In this document: positions 8,263 to 18,275 of the stretch, piece by piece | Layout: each line of letters begins with the position of its first letter | Numbering within the stretch: the stretch's first letter is position 1 | Assembly (NCBI RefSeq): GCF_001042525.2 | Contig: NZ_CP011921.2 | Span: 1,550,001 to 1,614,000, forward strand | Reading direction: 5' to 3' | DNA: 64,000 nt | Source: Francisella orientalis FNO12 | Lineage (GTDB): Bacteria > Pseudomonadota > Gammaproteobacteria > Francisellales > Francisellaceae | Position numbers and translations under genes: made by a program | The notes under the pieces: model-generated | Seen by the model: only the letters and a program-made list of their open reading frames with translations | Databases searched by the model: none | What the model was told of the DNA's origin: nothing

Positions 8263-9666
8263 TTACAAAATTCTCTTTCTATGTAACCAAATCCATATCA
8301 GTGGAACTGCTATAATTATAATATCCGCCACAACCAAAATCATTGTGTATTGGAGGACATTTTTAACATGTGAAAATGCAGGTGGGAATAACCCAAGTAT
8401 AAAGCCTAACATATACATAAATATTGCAACTAATGACATAGTTACGAGTAGCCAATTAGAGTTTCTTCTACCCACATGAAATACTCGATGAGTATGTGGT
8501 TGTGTAAATCTAAGTCTAATCGCCGCGGCAAAAACCATTATCCACATAACTACAGTAAACTGTGATGTAATAGCAATTAATAATGCGAATGCTGCATATA
8601 CTGATGGCATTACTAAAAATACAGATGATAACACTAAAACTATCAAAATTTGTATTACAAGCATATTTACTGGCATACCAAATCTATTTTTACCAGCCAT
8701 AATTTTTGGGAAAAGCTCCTGTTCTGCTGCTGTCTGCATACCACGAGCAGGTCCTAACACCCATGTACTAAGAGCCGCTAACATACCCAAACTTATCATT
8801 ATCACAACTACTAGCTTAACTTTACCCAAGCCTATTATGTTTAATACTTGTGAGATACCCTGTATCAGACCATTTAAAACATTAACATCTTGTACAGGAA
8901 TAATAATAGTTAAACCAACTGTTGTTAAAATAGTTAATGATACGATTATCAAAGTAGCTATTAGTATTGATTTTGGAATATTTTTCTGAGGATTTTCGAT
9001 ATTTGTCATATGGAAAGCTACTGACTGAATACCAGAATATGATGACAATGTCTTAACCAAAAGAGCATAAGTACCTACAGAAAACACTGGTAAAAGATCA
9101 CTAAATCCATGATACTCTAAATTACTTTGACCAGTAACTAAGAAATATACTGCACCAGAAACTAATAGTATTCCTGGAATTATCATACCAAATACTGCAC
9201 CAATAATATTTAGCACAACAACTTTTCGTAATGGTAAGCAGTTAAACAAACTTATAACGATAAATACAGCAACCATCACCAACCAAAAAGTAACACTTGT
9301 TTGAGTATTCTCAGCAAAACCTCTAAAGCCAATATATGAGAATGTTGCAATTAGTGCTGTCACAGAACTTGGGAAGCCTACCACATTATTAAACCACTCT
9401 AACCACATCGCAAGTATGCCGGATTTTTCACCAAGACCTGCTTTAACCCAGCTGAATACACCGCCATTATTTTGCGTTATCATACTACTAAGCTCAGCAC
9501 AAATAAGCGATGTTGGTAATAAAAATGTAACTGCAGCAATTAGATAAAAGAAAACACTCTGTAAACCTATTGTTGCCATATAAGCTATCGAACTTAAACT
9601 AATTATCGCTGAGATATTTAGCATTGTTAGCGATAGTGTTGAAATTTTTTTGTTAGATATATGCAT
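8263..9666 (-). CDS. APC-family amino acid antiporter, GadC-like
   Basis: 467 residues with about 12 TM helices. The first helices carry MLNISAIISLSSIAYMATIG, and the following segment ICAELSSMITQNNGGVFSWV is characteristic of the glutamate:GABA antiporter branch of the APC superfamily (the NNGG/PxxGGxxxW loop). Inner membrane exchange of an amino acid for its decarboxylation product or a related amino acid is the family role; the actual substrate is not determined. It is 15 bp downstream of the broken lysA in the same operon. That could suggest a lysine or diaminopimelate-linked substrate, but this is only context. The frame is intact although both upstream operon genes are broken. Confidence 0.8.
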   Translation of the reverse strand: MHISNKKISTLSLTMLNISAIISLSSIAYMATIGLQSVFFYLIAAVTFLLPTSLICAELSSMITQNNGGVFSWVKAGLGEKSGILAMWLEWFNNVVGFPSSVTALIATFSYIGFRGFAENTQTSVTFWLVMVAVFIVISLFNCLPLRKVVVLNIIGAVFGMIIPGILLVSGAVYFLVTGQSNLEYHGFSDLLPVFSVGTYALLVKTLSSYSGIQSVAFHMTNIENPQKNIPKSILIATLIIVSLTILTTVGLTIIIPVQDVNVLNGLIQGISQVLNIIGLGKVKLVVVIMISLGMLAALSTWVLGPARGMQTAAEQELFPKIMAGKNRFGMPVNMLVIQILIVLVLSSVFLVMPSVYAAFALLIAITSQFTVVMWIMVFAAAIRLRFTQPHTHRVFHVGRRNSNWLLVTMSLVAIFMYMLGFILGLFPPAFSHVKNVLQYTMILVVADIIIIAVPLIWIWLHRKRIL

Positions 9667-9680
9667 AATTCAAATAAACC

Positions 9681-10865
9681 TTATATAAAATACTCTTGAA
9701 CAGTTGGTCTTAAATTGTATTCACTAGCTAAAACCTTACCATAAGCTCCTGCTGAATATATTGCTAATAAATCACAACGCTTTATTTTAGGAAGCTGAGA
9801 ATATTTTGCAAATACATCACTGGATTCACAAATAGACCCAACTATATGATAATGCTGTTTTTCATCAACACTTTCATCGACCAAAGCCTCAATATTATAT
9901 TGCGCTTGATACAATGCTAGTCTAATAAGCTCTGTCATACCTGCATCTATAATCGCAAAATGAGTATCCTGAGTTACTTCATTAAACAATACCTGTGATA
10001 CAAGCACCCCTGACTGTGCTACTAATGATCTACCAAGCTCAAAATGTAGCTTAACATCATCACAATATTCAAAAAACTCTCTAAATCTAGCAAAATAGTT
10101 ATCAAAGTCTACTATAGGATTCTGTTGTGAATTTTGATAATCAATCCCCAAACCACCACCAAAATTAATATGCTCAATACTAATATTATTTTCTTTCAAT
10201 AATTTTATATGCTCATTTGTAGTAATAGCTAATGATTGAAAAACCTGATAATTCAATATCTGTGAACCTACGTGATAATGTAGTCCTATAATCTTTATAT
10301 TTCCAAAGTTTTGAAAATCATTTTTTAACCAATTAAGAATATTAGCAAAAGCAATGCCAAACTTATCATCAAATTGCCCTGTACTTATATAATGATGAAT
10401 CTGTGCATCTATATTTGGATTAACTCTCAGACAAATATTTACCTGTTTATTCTTCGAAGACGCTATTTGGCTAATAACCTCTATCTCTTCTAAAGACTCG
10501 CTGTTAAAAGCAAAAATATCATTATCAATAGCCAATTCAATCTCCTAGTCAGCTTTGCCAACTCCTGCAAAAACAATATGCTGAGGATCTGCATTCTGCT
10601 CAAGCGCTCTTCTAATCTCACCGCCACTTACACAATCAATTCCCATACCATATTTCTTAGCAATATTTACTATCTTTGGATGATGATTTGCCTTAATTGC
10701 ATAATGAATCTCAGCGTTTTTGAAATTTTTATCTAATGCTTTTTTTGCACTGGCAAATGTATATTCTAAAAGTGTACTATCATATATATAACATGGTGTC
10801 GTGAGTTTATGCCCTTTTATATAATTAGCTAGTCTAGCTCTATCAAAAACTATATAGTTACTCAT
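9681..10865 (-). pseudogene. lysA: Diaminopimelate decarboxylase (lysA), interrupted by an in-frame amber codon
   Basis: A PLP-dependent group IV decarboxylase of about 394 codons. The N-terminal part has YAIKANHHPKI, whose Lys binds PLP, and GIDCVSGGEI. The second part has HYHVGSQI, NFGGGLGIDY, FELGRSLVAQSG, VGSICESSDVFAK and SAGAYG, all family signatures. A TAG at 10545-10547 sits between GVGKAD and EIELAID; both pieces are in one frame, so it is a simple nonsense mutation. The enzyme would convert meso-diaminopimelate to lysine, the last step of lysine synthesis. The start ATG overlaps the stop of the upstream L,D-transpeptidase-like gene (ATGA). Confidence 0.88.
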
Positions 10866-11566
10866 TTAATTATCCTTTTAAATATAAGAATCGGCAACTG
10901 CCAATCATCTTGTACTTGTTTATAAACATCTTGAGTTAATTGTACCAATATAGGATTTTTATTCATATCCAAATAAGATTGAATATCTCTAATATCATCA
11001 TCTGCCATAGCAGTACTTCCTTCTGTACCTGTAGTCGGAGACTTCTAGATATACATAAAAATACAAGAGCCTTTTTTGGCTATCGCTGGATTAGTATTGT
11101 ACAAAATCTCTACACCATATTTATAGATAGCAATCTATGACATATTTTCAGCTGATAGTCAATCTTTATCATCAATAAGATTACTATTAACTATTTGGTT
11201 ATAGTATTTTGAATTACTATCATCTACACATTCGATTCCAGTTTTTAGCCGTACATATTCAACTGCTGAGATATTAGCAAATCCAAAAGTTTTATCAATA
11301 TCGAAAATACCTGCTGGTGATTTACTATCACCTTCTTTTTTTTTTGAGTCTGCATCTGCTAGACTTTGATATATACTATTTGCCCAAGCTAAGCCATTCT
11401 TACCGACTACTACAGTAGTCGCTAATTTCTTAGCCAACCAATTATTTTGATTGTCTTTTTCAAAAAACCAAAGCCTCCCTGATATACTCTGTCAATTTAA
11501 TGTAGTTACTACAATTAATTGCTTAGCTTTTGGTATTTTTTGTATACTTAGATTTTGACTAACCAT
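10862..11566 (-). pseudogene. YkuD/COG3786-type L,D-transpeptidase-like protein, four in-frame stops
   Basis: A good ribosome binding site (AGGAGG) precedes ATG 11564-11566. The frame then runs for about 234 codons to TGA 10862-10864, interrupted by TGA at 11492-11494, TGA at 11159-11161, TAG at 11135-11137 and TAG at 11045-11047. The translated pieces include KKEGDSKSPAGIFDIDKTFG and KKGSCIFMYI. Later comes PTTGTEGSTAMADDDI, which matches the catalytic end (PTAGCVALxxxD) of COG3786 proteins with the expected Cys changed to Ser. The family remodels peptidoglycan cross-links or murein tethers. It was the first gene of the operon ending in lysA and the antiporter. Confidence 0.75.
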
Positions 11567-11625
11567 TTTTGTCCTCCTAAACTATAATTTCAATCAATAA
11601 ATTTAAAGAATAAGAGGTTTTCGCT

Positions 11626-11701
11626 TAGTGTATGTTTTATGGTTTTTTGGTATTAATGAATAATTTATTTTGAAATAAAATTTTGAAATATACATACACT
11701 A
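11626..11701. repeat. Inverted repeat with 10-bp perfect arms, 56 bp apart
   Basis: The arms TAGTGTATGT (11626-11635) and ACATACACTA (11692-11701) are exact reverse complements. The spacer is AT-rich and contains a smaller dyad (TTTATTT/AAATAAA). There is no transposase, so it may be an operator pair, a terminator-like structure for the lysA operon 5' region, or chance. The function is unknown. Confidence 0.45.
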
Positions 11702-11984
11702 TTCTCCTACTGTTAGAGGTTCCAAATACGACTCATAAAGTTATAACCAAATGACATATTCATGCTCTATTCCTTTTGGTTTAATTTAACGAAAAATATC
11801 ATTTATTTCATTAGACTAAACAATAATCAATTTTTTGTAAAATATTTTTATATATGAAATTAGATTATTTGACTTTTATTAATAAAATATTATTATAAAT
11901 ATCATGTTAATTAAGCCAAGTTCGTTGTAAACTGATTTAGTAAAATGCAAACTTGTACATGTAGGATATTCTCTTATATGATTC

Positions 11985-12002
11985 ATCATGAAAATTCATG
12001 AT
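11985..12002. promoter_or_regulatory. Palindrome upstream of gdhA, candidate operator
   Basis: Two 8-bp perfect arms, ATCATGAA and TTCATGAT, are separated by AA. It lies about 65 bp before the gdhA ATG, within the probable promoter region. A dimeric regulator site is the simplest reading. No regulator can be named from sequence. Confidence 0.4.
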
Positions 12003-12066
12003 TGAGTCTATCTCGTATATGAGAAATATTCTAAATAAATTTTTAAATCACAAAGGAGATGCATAA

Positions 12067-13416
12067 ATGGATGCCCAAAAATATATTGATAGCGTAATCG
12101 CTAAAGTAGAAAAAAGAGATGGACATGAAAAAGAGCTCATTCAAGCTGTAAAAGAAGTTTTTTCTACTCTTAGGCCAGCATTAGAAAAAAATCCAAAGTT
12201 CATCGAAGAAAATATTCTAGAAAGAATCGTTGAGCCAGAAAGAGGAATTACATTTAGAGTTCCATGGATTGACAGAGATGGCAATGTTCAGGTTAATAGA
12301 GGTTACAGATATCAATTTAATGGTTCAATAGGTCCTTACAAAGGTGGTATTAGATTCCACCCTAGCGTATATTCTGGAATCATTAAATTCTTAGGTTTTG
12401 AGCAAATATTTAAAAACAGTTTAACTACACTTCCTATGGGCGGTGGTAAAGGTGGTTCTGACTTCGATCCTAAAGGTAAAACTGATGCAGAAATCATGAA
12501 CTTCTGCCAAAGTTTCATGACTGAATTACAACGCCATATCGGTCCAGATATCGATGTTCCTGCAGGTGATATCGGTGTTGGTGGTAGAGAAATCGGCTAC
12601 ATGTATGGTCAATACAGAAGAATCCGTGGTGCTTTTGAAAACGGTGTATTAACTGGTAAATCTTTAGAGTCAGGCGGTAGCTTAATTCGTCCTGAAGCTA
12701 CAGGTTATGGCGCTGTTTTCTACTTACAAAACATGCTTAAACATGATGGTGAGACTATGCAAGGTAAAACTGTTATAGTTTCTGGTTATGGTAACGTATC
12801 TTGGGGTGTATGTAAGAAAGTTGCTCAGTTAGGTGGTAAGGTTGTTACTATCTCTGGTTCAAAAGGTTTCGTACATGATCCAGCAGGTATCACTACAGAA
12901 GAAAAAATCAATTTCTTATTACAAATCCGTGAAGGCAAAGTTTCTATGCAAGATTATGCAGAGAAATTTGGTGCTACTTTCCATGCTGGTCAAAAGCCTT
13001 GGGGAGTTAAAGGAGATATCGCTATCCCTTCTGCTACTCAAAACGAGATCGATGTTGAAGATGCTCGGAAGCTTATCGATGCTGGTGTTAAATATGTTGT
13101 TGAAGCATCTAACATGCCTACAACTAACGAAGCTATCGAATTCCTAATGGAGAAAGGTGTAATTCTAGCTCCAGGTAAAGCTGCTAACGCTGGTGGTGTT
13201 GCTACTTCTGGTTTAGAAATGTGTCAAAACTCTGCTAGAATAGCTTGGACTGCTGAAGAAGTAGAAGCTAAGTTAGAGCAAATTATGGCTAATATCTTTG
13301 ATGCTTGTAAATTCGCATCTGAGAAATATGGTCTTGGCTACAACTTAGTAGCTGGTGCAAACCTTGCAGGTTTTGAAAAAGTAGCTAATGCTATGATCCA
13401 ACAAGGTAGATATTAA
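12067..13416 (+). CDS. gdhA: NADP-type glutamate dehydrogenase
   Basis: 449 residues, the usual length of hexameric bacterial GdhA. The ELFV dehydrogenase N-domain shows the conserved glycine-rich segment TTLPMGGGKGGSDFDPKGK (about residues 119-137), whose Lys takes part in catalysis. DVPAGDIGVGGREIGYM is also present. The Rossmann domain has the GYGNVSWG fingerprint at about 242. It interconverts 2-oxoglutarate plus ammonia and glutamate in the cytoplasm, linking nitrogen assimilation with the TCA cycle. A strong AAAGGAG site precedes the ATG. It is monocistronic: a hairpin follows the gene and the next gene is a degraded transporter. Confidence 0.95.
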   Translation: MDAQKYIDSVIAKVEKRDGHEKELIQAVKEVFSTLRPALEKNPKFIEENILERIVEPERGITFRVPWIDRDGNVQVNRGYRYQFNGSIGPYKGGIRFHPSVYSGIIKFLGFEQIFKNSLTTLPMGGGKGGSDFDPKGKTDAEIMNFCQSFMTELQRHIGPDIDVPAGDIGVGGREIGYMYGQYRRIRGAFENGVLTGKSLESGGSLIRPEATGYGAVFYLQNMLKHDGETMQGKTVIVSGYGNVSWGVCKKVAQLGGKVVTISGSKGFVHDPAGITTEEKINFLLQIREGKVSMQDYAEKFGATFHAGQKPWGVKGDIAIPSATQNEIDVEDARKLIDAGVKYVVEASNMPTTNEAIEFLMEKGVILAPGKAANAGGVATSGLEMCQNSARIAWTAEEVEAKLEQIMANIFDACKFASEKYGLGYNLVAGANLAGFEKVANAMIQQGRY

Positions 13417-13442
13417 TATCTAAGAATATATTACTTATATAC

Positions 13443-13468
13443 TGCTAGTGACTATTCAATCACTGGCA
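13443..13468 (+). terminator. Hairpin downstream of gdhA
   Basis: The arms TGCTAGTGA and TCACTGGCA pair over 9 bp (one G-U) around an 8-nt loop, 27 bp after the gdhA stop. Only a short mixed tract follows, so it is a weak intrinsic terminator or an mRNA-stabilising hairpin. Confidence 0.45.
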
Positions 13469-13567
13469 AAATCTGCTAAAATCATTCTCTCAAAGTTCTT
13501 TCTTAAAAAAACAAATTGATTAAACAGAATAATTTTACGACTAATAATTATCAGCATAAAGATAAGA

Positions 13568-14736
13568 ATGCTTGTATTACTTTCATTCCCAATACTAATG
13601 GGTATGAGTATAGATTTATTTGCACCATCTTTACCTGGTATTAGTGCATCTCTTAATACAACCGCTTCTATCTCAAAAATGGTGATATCTATATATCTGA
13701 TAGGTTATGCTATAGGTAATCTCCTAATAGGTATTATTACTGACGGTATAGGTCGTAAAGTTCTACTTAGGACATCATGTGTACTATTTGTCATAGTTTG
13801 CTTACTACCTACTCTAATACTTGCTTACTACCTACTCTAATACCAAATGAATATGTATTGCTAGGCTCACGATTTTGTCAAGGATTTCTGATGGGATCAA
13901 TGGGAGTTGTTACTCGAGATATTTTTTCAGATATTCTACCACCTGAGAAGCTTCTAAAACTTGGACCAACAATGGGATTTTTATGGGGATTAGGGCCTAT
14001 AGCAGGACCTATAATCGGTGGCTTCTTACAAGATGCTTTTGGTTGAAAATCTGGATTTTACTTCTTTAGTATCGTAGTAGCCTTGCTGACAATATTAGTT
14101 TTTATCCATATCCCTGAAACGCTTAGCAAAAAATCAAAACTAAGCACAACTAAAATCAAACCAGATATAATAGAAGTTATAACTAATAGAGAATTTATGA
14201 CTCTCTGTGTAGCCATGGAAATAGCTTATTCACTTATCATTAGTTTTAATACTTTAGGCCCTTTTTTAATTCAAGATGTAATAGGATATTATGCTGTTTA
14301 CTTTGGTAAATTAGCTATATTTTTAGGCTGCGCCTTTCTACCAGCACCGATACTTGGGCGTAAATTATTAGATCATTACTCCGTTGGTAAAATATTTTTT
14401 GTAGTTATCCATTTATTCATAATCTTAACTGCTATTTTCTTTATAATTAGCCTAATAAATAACAGTATATCTTTGATTATTATTGCTACTATGACTGTTT
14501 ATTTCACATGTGGATCAATCTTTCCACTATCGATGGGAAAAGGTATCTCAATGTTTCAACATATCCCTGGAACTGCAGCAGCAATTATGTATTTTGTGAA
14601 TATCTCAATGACTAGTTTGACATCATTTTTACAAAGCTATGTTCATGCTCACAGTATTACAAACATTATAAGTATTTACTTGGTTTTAATGTTTATAATT
14701 GTTGGGTTATACTGGTATAAACTAAAGGATCTTTAA
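13568..14736 (+). pseudogene. MFS drug:proton antiporter (Bcr/CflA type), broken
   Basis: The pieces reconstruct a 12-TM major facilitator of about 385 residues. The first piece has SIDLFAPSLPGISASL and GNLLIGIITDGIGRKVLL, the DHA1/Bcr signature with the loop 2-3 motif. A 23-bp tandem duplication at 13798-13843 shifts the frame after about 83 codons; deleting one unit restores VCLLPTLIPNEYVLLGSRF. A TGA at 14044-14046 replaces the Trp expected in the sequence FG-W-KSGFYFF. The last piece (from 14083) holds TM helices 7-12. Two independent lesions mean the gene is dead. A related, intact Bcr/CflA pump is at 49628-50809. Confidence 0.88.
13798..13843. repeat. 23-bp perfect tandem duplication
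   Basis: Unit 1 at 13798-13820 and unit 2 at 13821-13843 are identical (beginning TTGCTTACTACC and ending CTAATAC). The duplication causes the first frameshift of the MFS pseudogene. Removing one copy reconstructs the family sequence exactly. Confidence 0.95.
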
Positions 14737-14741
14737 ATCTT

Positions 14742-15926
14742 ATGTCTATCAAAAATTATGATGTAATAATAATCGGTGCCGGTGCAGCTGGGCTTATGTG
14801 TGCTATAGAAGCAGCCAAAAGATCTCGTAATGTACTAGTATTAGACCATGCTAATAAAGTAGGCAAAAAGATTCTAATGTCTGGTGGAGGAAGATGTAAT
14901 TTCACAAACTATAATATCGCAGCTGATAGATACTTAGCTGATAATCCGCATTTTATGAAATCTGCACTATCAAGATATACTCAATGGGACTTTATCAGTC
15001 TAGTTAGTGAATATAATATTCCTTATCATGAGAAGACTCTAGGCCAACTTTTTTGTGATAACAAAGCTAAAAATATCGTTAATATGCTGTTAGATGAATG
15101 CCAGAAATATCAAGCTAAGATACAGTTGCATACAACTATTGATAACATTACAAAAAAAGAAGACATATTTTATCTAACAACCAGCAATGGTGAATACATA
15201 TGTCAATCACTAGTGATTGCTACTGGTGGGTTATCTATACCTACTATGGGGGCAACTAGATTTGGTTATAAAATCGCCAAAAAATTTGGCTTAAAAGTTA
15301 ACCCTCAAAGAGCAGGTCTTGTACCTTTTATTTTCAACTCGGAAGATCAACAAAAATTTGGACAATTACGTGGCGTATCAACTTACTGTAGAGCTTCAAA
15401 TAATCGAGCAAGCTTCGACGAAAAAATTCTTTTTACACACAAGGGATTAAGTGGTCCAGCAATTTTACAAATATCATCTTATTGGCACTCGGGAGAGAGT
15501 ATCGAAATTAATCTTTCCCCAAATGTAAATATTAGTGATTTTTTAACTTCAAAAAAAGAACAAGGCTCAAAAGTCATCCTAAAAAATACTCTATCGGAAC
15601 TGCTACCGAAAAATCTCCTTAGTACATTTTTTGAAGACTCTCTACTTGAAAAAAGATTATGTGATTTATCTGCAGAACAGATAAATAAAACTCACCAACA
15701 GCTCCATCAATGGATAGTATATCCACAAACTACAGAGGGCTATCGTACCGCAGAAGTTACATTAGGTGGTATTAGTTGTGATGAAATATCATCAAAAACT
15801 CTTGAAGCAAATAGAGTCAAAGGTTTATACTTTATTGGTGAGGTTATTGATGTAACTGGATGGCTAGGTGGATATAATTTTCAGTGGGCTTGGGCTTCTG
15901 GATGGGCCTCAGGACAAGTTGTATAA
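14742..15926 (+). CDS. HI0933/YhiN-type NAD(P)/FAD-dependent oxidoreductase
   Basis: 394 residues. The N-terminal FAD fingerprint IIGAGAAGLMCAIEAAKR is followed by GKKILMSGGGRCNFTN, the hallmark of the YhiN/BaiN (HI0933-like) flavoprotein family. The C-terminus has GLYFIGEVIDVTGWLGGYNF, which closes the FAD site (G-E-x-x-D-x-x-G). It is a soluble flavoprotein whose physiological substrate is unsettled for most members. It starts 5 bp after the stop of the broken MFS gene and could be expressed from the same transcript. The frame is intact. Confidence 0.88.
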   Translation: MSIKNYDVIIIGAGAAGLMCAIEAAKRSRNVLVLDHANKVGKKILMSGGGRCNFTNYNIAADRYLADNPHFMKSALSRYTQWDFISLVSEYNIPYHEKTLGQLFCDNKAKNIVNMLLDECQKYQAKIQLHTTIDNITKKEDIFYLTTSNGEYICQSLVIATGGLSIPTMGATRFGYKIAKKFGLKVNPQRAGLVPFIFNSEDQQKFGQLRGVSTYCRASNNRASFDEKILFTHKGLSGPAILQISSYWHSGESIEINLSPNVNISDFLTSKKEQGSKVILKNTLSELLPKNLLSTFFEDSLLEKRLCDLSAEQINKTHQQLHQWIVYPQTTEGYRTAEVTLGGISCDEISSKTLEANRVKGLYFIGEVIDVTGWLGGYNFQWAWASGWASGQVV

Positions 15927-15980
15927 ATCTAATCGCTGAGCTATAATTAACTAAATATTTTTCGGGTCAAATATTCTAAT

Positions 15981-16466
15981 ATGAAAATACCTAACGAGAA
16001 AGAATTCGCTATAAAAAAAGCTATTCTAAAAGCCCTTGAGCAAGGCTATAGCGTTGCTCAGTTAGCGGATGGTTTTGGAGTTTCTAGAAGCCTGATATAC
16101 AAATATCGTAGAGTACTTAGAGATCAAGGTTTCATCAGAAAAAATGAAAATGATATGTATGTCATTACTGAGAATAAATTTTCTATGAAACCAGAAACTC
16201 CTAAGACCGCTAGTCTTGATCTAAAATATGCTGAGTTAAGTGACCCTGATACTTATTCTGAACAAAATCAACCTATCGAAACTGTAGATAATGAAACTTT
16301 TTCTGATGAAAGCCATCTGCAAGATAATAGTTTAGCAACTATAGAATCAATTCAAGATTCCGTAGAACAAATGCAAAGACTTAATGAACTCAAAAAAGCT
16401 AATAAATTAAGAGCAAAAAAAGGTTTTTTGAATAAGGTCTTTGGAAAAATTAAAAAAATTATTTAG
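15981..16466 (+). CDS. HTH-domain protein with charged tail, unknown function
   Basis: 161 residues, not recognised beyond its N-terminus. Residues about 10-50 form a helix-turn-helix (AILKALEQGYSVAQLADGFG, then VSRSLIYKYRRVL), similar to resolvase/transposase-type or MarR-like recognition helices. The centre (about 70-130) is acidic and probably disordered (runs rich in Glu, Asp, Ser, Asn). The end is strongly basic (KKANKLRAKKGFLNKVFG followed by KIKKII). The design looks like a DNA-binding regulator or nucleoid protein. A small ORF follows 13 bp downstream with its own good ribosome binding site. Confidence 0.6.
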   Translation: MKIPNEKEFAIKKAILKALEQGYSVAQLADGFGVSRSLIYKYRRVLRDQGFIRKNENDMYVITENKFSMKPETPKTASLDLKYAELSDPDTYSEQNQPIETVDNETFSDESHLQDNSLATIESIQDSVEQMQRLNELKKANKLRAKKGFLNKVFGKIKKII

Positions 16467-16479
16467 TAAAGGAACTACC

Positions 16480-16677
16480 ATGTCAAAACTTATAGAAAAT
16501 ATTGCGGAATTTGCACATAAAAATTACATATCAGAAGAAACTGTAAAAGAATTAATTACTCATTTCACTAATGATGCTGAGAAAATTCAGAAATTTATTC
16601 TAGAAAAAACAGAATGAATTTTTGATGCTAACATTAGAAATTTAGAACTTAAGGAAGCTCTTAAGAACCTTAAATAA
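16480..16677 (+). pseudogene. Small helical protein gene, probably shortened by an in-frame TGA
   Basis: The ATG at 16480 is preceded by AAAGGA at good spacing. It gives 45 residues (MSKLIENIAEFAHKNYIS... to EKTE) before TGA 16615-16617. The same frame continues for 19 more codons (IFDANIRNLELKEALKNLK) to TAA 16675-16677 with the same amphipathic, charged character. This suggests an original 65-residue protein with a Trp or other codon turned to TGA. The 45-residue form could still be made. Its function is unknown. Its position suggests co-expression with the HTH protein upstream. Confidence 0.5.
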
Positions 16678-16699
16678 CTTTTTCTTCTGAGATAATTAT

Positions 16700-18200
16700 C
16701 TAAGCCACTTGCTTTTGGCTAGTATTTCCCAAATTCTTCAATGAGTTTTTAGCATTAACAATATTTGGACTATAAATATCCTTAGAATCTTCTAGAGCCT
16801 TTCTTACTGTACTTATATCTTGCTCTGGAAACTGCGACTCTTGTAAATTAGCATATAACAACGCAATAATACTAGTAACATGAGGAGTAGCCACAGATGT
16901 ACCCTGCATATAGCCATACTCATAATTATTTAATGTAGAGTAAATCTGTGCTGTTTTGCCATAATTATAACTATCACCACCAGGAGCTCTAACAACTAGA
17001 CTGTTTACTCTCCATTTTAGAATTCCATCCGGAGCATAGTATGTAGAGTAAGGTGCTAACAATCCTTTTGGTCCTGTAGATTCAACAACTATCGCATTTA
17101 TATCTCTACAACCTGATGGTATGTCATTAAATAGATTTTTACCATCATTACCTGCAGCAATAACTACCGTGACACCTCTTTAATGTGCAGCCTGAATAGC
17201 CTCTTTCCATGCTGGGCATAATGTACCCATGTAGTTATCTCTCCACTCATCTTGACTAACTATAAGCTGTCCAGTATATGGATCAATCCTAGACATTCCC
17301 AGACTTAGATTAATAACTTTAACGGGTGCTTTGTTGTTCTCTAAATATTGGCCACTACTATTTTTTGCATATACCCGTGCTCCAGCTGCCCATTTGACAG
17401 ATTCTAATATAGCATAGGTATCACCACTGCCATCATCTCCTAGAGCTCTAATAGGCAAAATTTTAATACCACCTATTTGGCCCTGCCACACCTTTAACTT
17501 TAGGGCCATTTGCAGCTACTGTCCTTGCTACATGTGTACCATGAAAACTACCATTATCATAGATATTACTAGATACTCTAAGCTCTCTATTTTTCATAAA
17601 AAAATAATAATGCTTATAATCTCTATCTATCTTTTTTGATATATCTTCAGGAGCGGCATAAGCTAATCCTGAATCAATTACTGCAACATCAACTCTCTTT
17701 GAGTTATCTAAAACCAAGTCCCATGCTCCGTATGCATCAATTCCACCAGTGACTTCTTTAGGGCTCTTCATATCCCATTGTTGTCCCCAGCTTATGATGT
17801 TATTTTGAAAATCAGCTGCATTAGTCGCTTGTGTATTATTTAAATCATAAGCATACATTTTTGAATTTTTTGGGATAGCATATTCAACATTTGGATTACT
17901 ATCCATAAAACTTTTAGCCGCTGCATAAGCATTACTGTTTGATGCCTTTTGCGCTGCTCTACTTGATTGAGTCTTTAAACTAGTAGTAGTTGGCTGTAAA
18001 GGCTGAGCATCACTTACTTTTACAATTTTTGTTCTTGAATCTATTTCTTCAAGGACTTGATAATTTTGAGCTTGACTAGTACCTACAGCATTAGCACTAA
18101 ATACAGCTCCAGTTTTATTTTGATTATCTTTATATTTAACAATTAGCTCAATATCATTTGCATACGCTAAGGCATACAAAGAAGCTCCTATTAAAAATAT
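16700..18200 (-). pseudogene. Secreted subtilisin-like serine protease (S8), broken
   Basis: The reading contains a signal-peptide hydrophobic core and Ala-rich cleavage region (IFLIGASLYALAYA, then NDIEL). The catalytic triad contexts follow: DVAVIDSGLAY (Asp), GSFHGTHVARTVA (His) and QGTSVATPHVTSIIALL (Ser). Lesions: no start codon remains before the signal core (TAA at 18201-18203), a frameshift lies at about 17465-17500 just after KGVAG, and an in-frame TAA is at 17180-17182. The intact protein would be about 490 residues, exported and proteolytic. Three lesions indicate it has been dead for some time. Confidence 0.88.
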
Positions 18201-18275
18201 TTAAATTTTTCTTATTTTGACTATTTAGTAGACTTAAAATAAACTAACTCAATAAAGTGAGTTTGATTTTATAAA

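Larger units (their letters stand above)
11567..12066. other. 500-bp intergenic region between two divergent operons
   Basis: No coding sequence was recognised. The left part must hold the promoter of the minus-strand lysA operon and the right part that of gdhA. Two inverted repeats are listed separately (11626-11701 and 11985-12002). The middle (about 11800-11940) is extremely AT-rich. The ribosome binding site AAAGGAG at about 12053-12059 serves gdhA. Confidence 0.5.

Noticed and set aside
11567-12066. Possible insertion sequence remnant because of the 10-bp inverted repeat
   Set aside because: No transposase-like translation, no target duplication and no other copy in the window.
12833-13147. 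Second frame within gdhA (Leu/Ser-rich)
   Set aside because: Out-of-frame reading of a strongly conserved gene.
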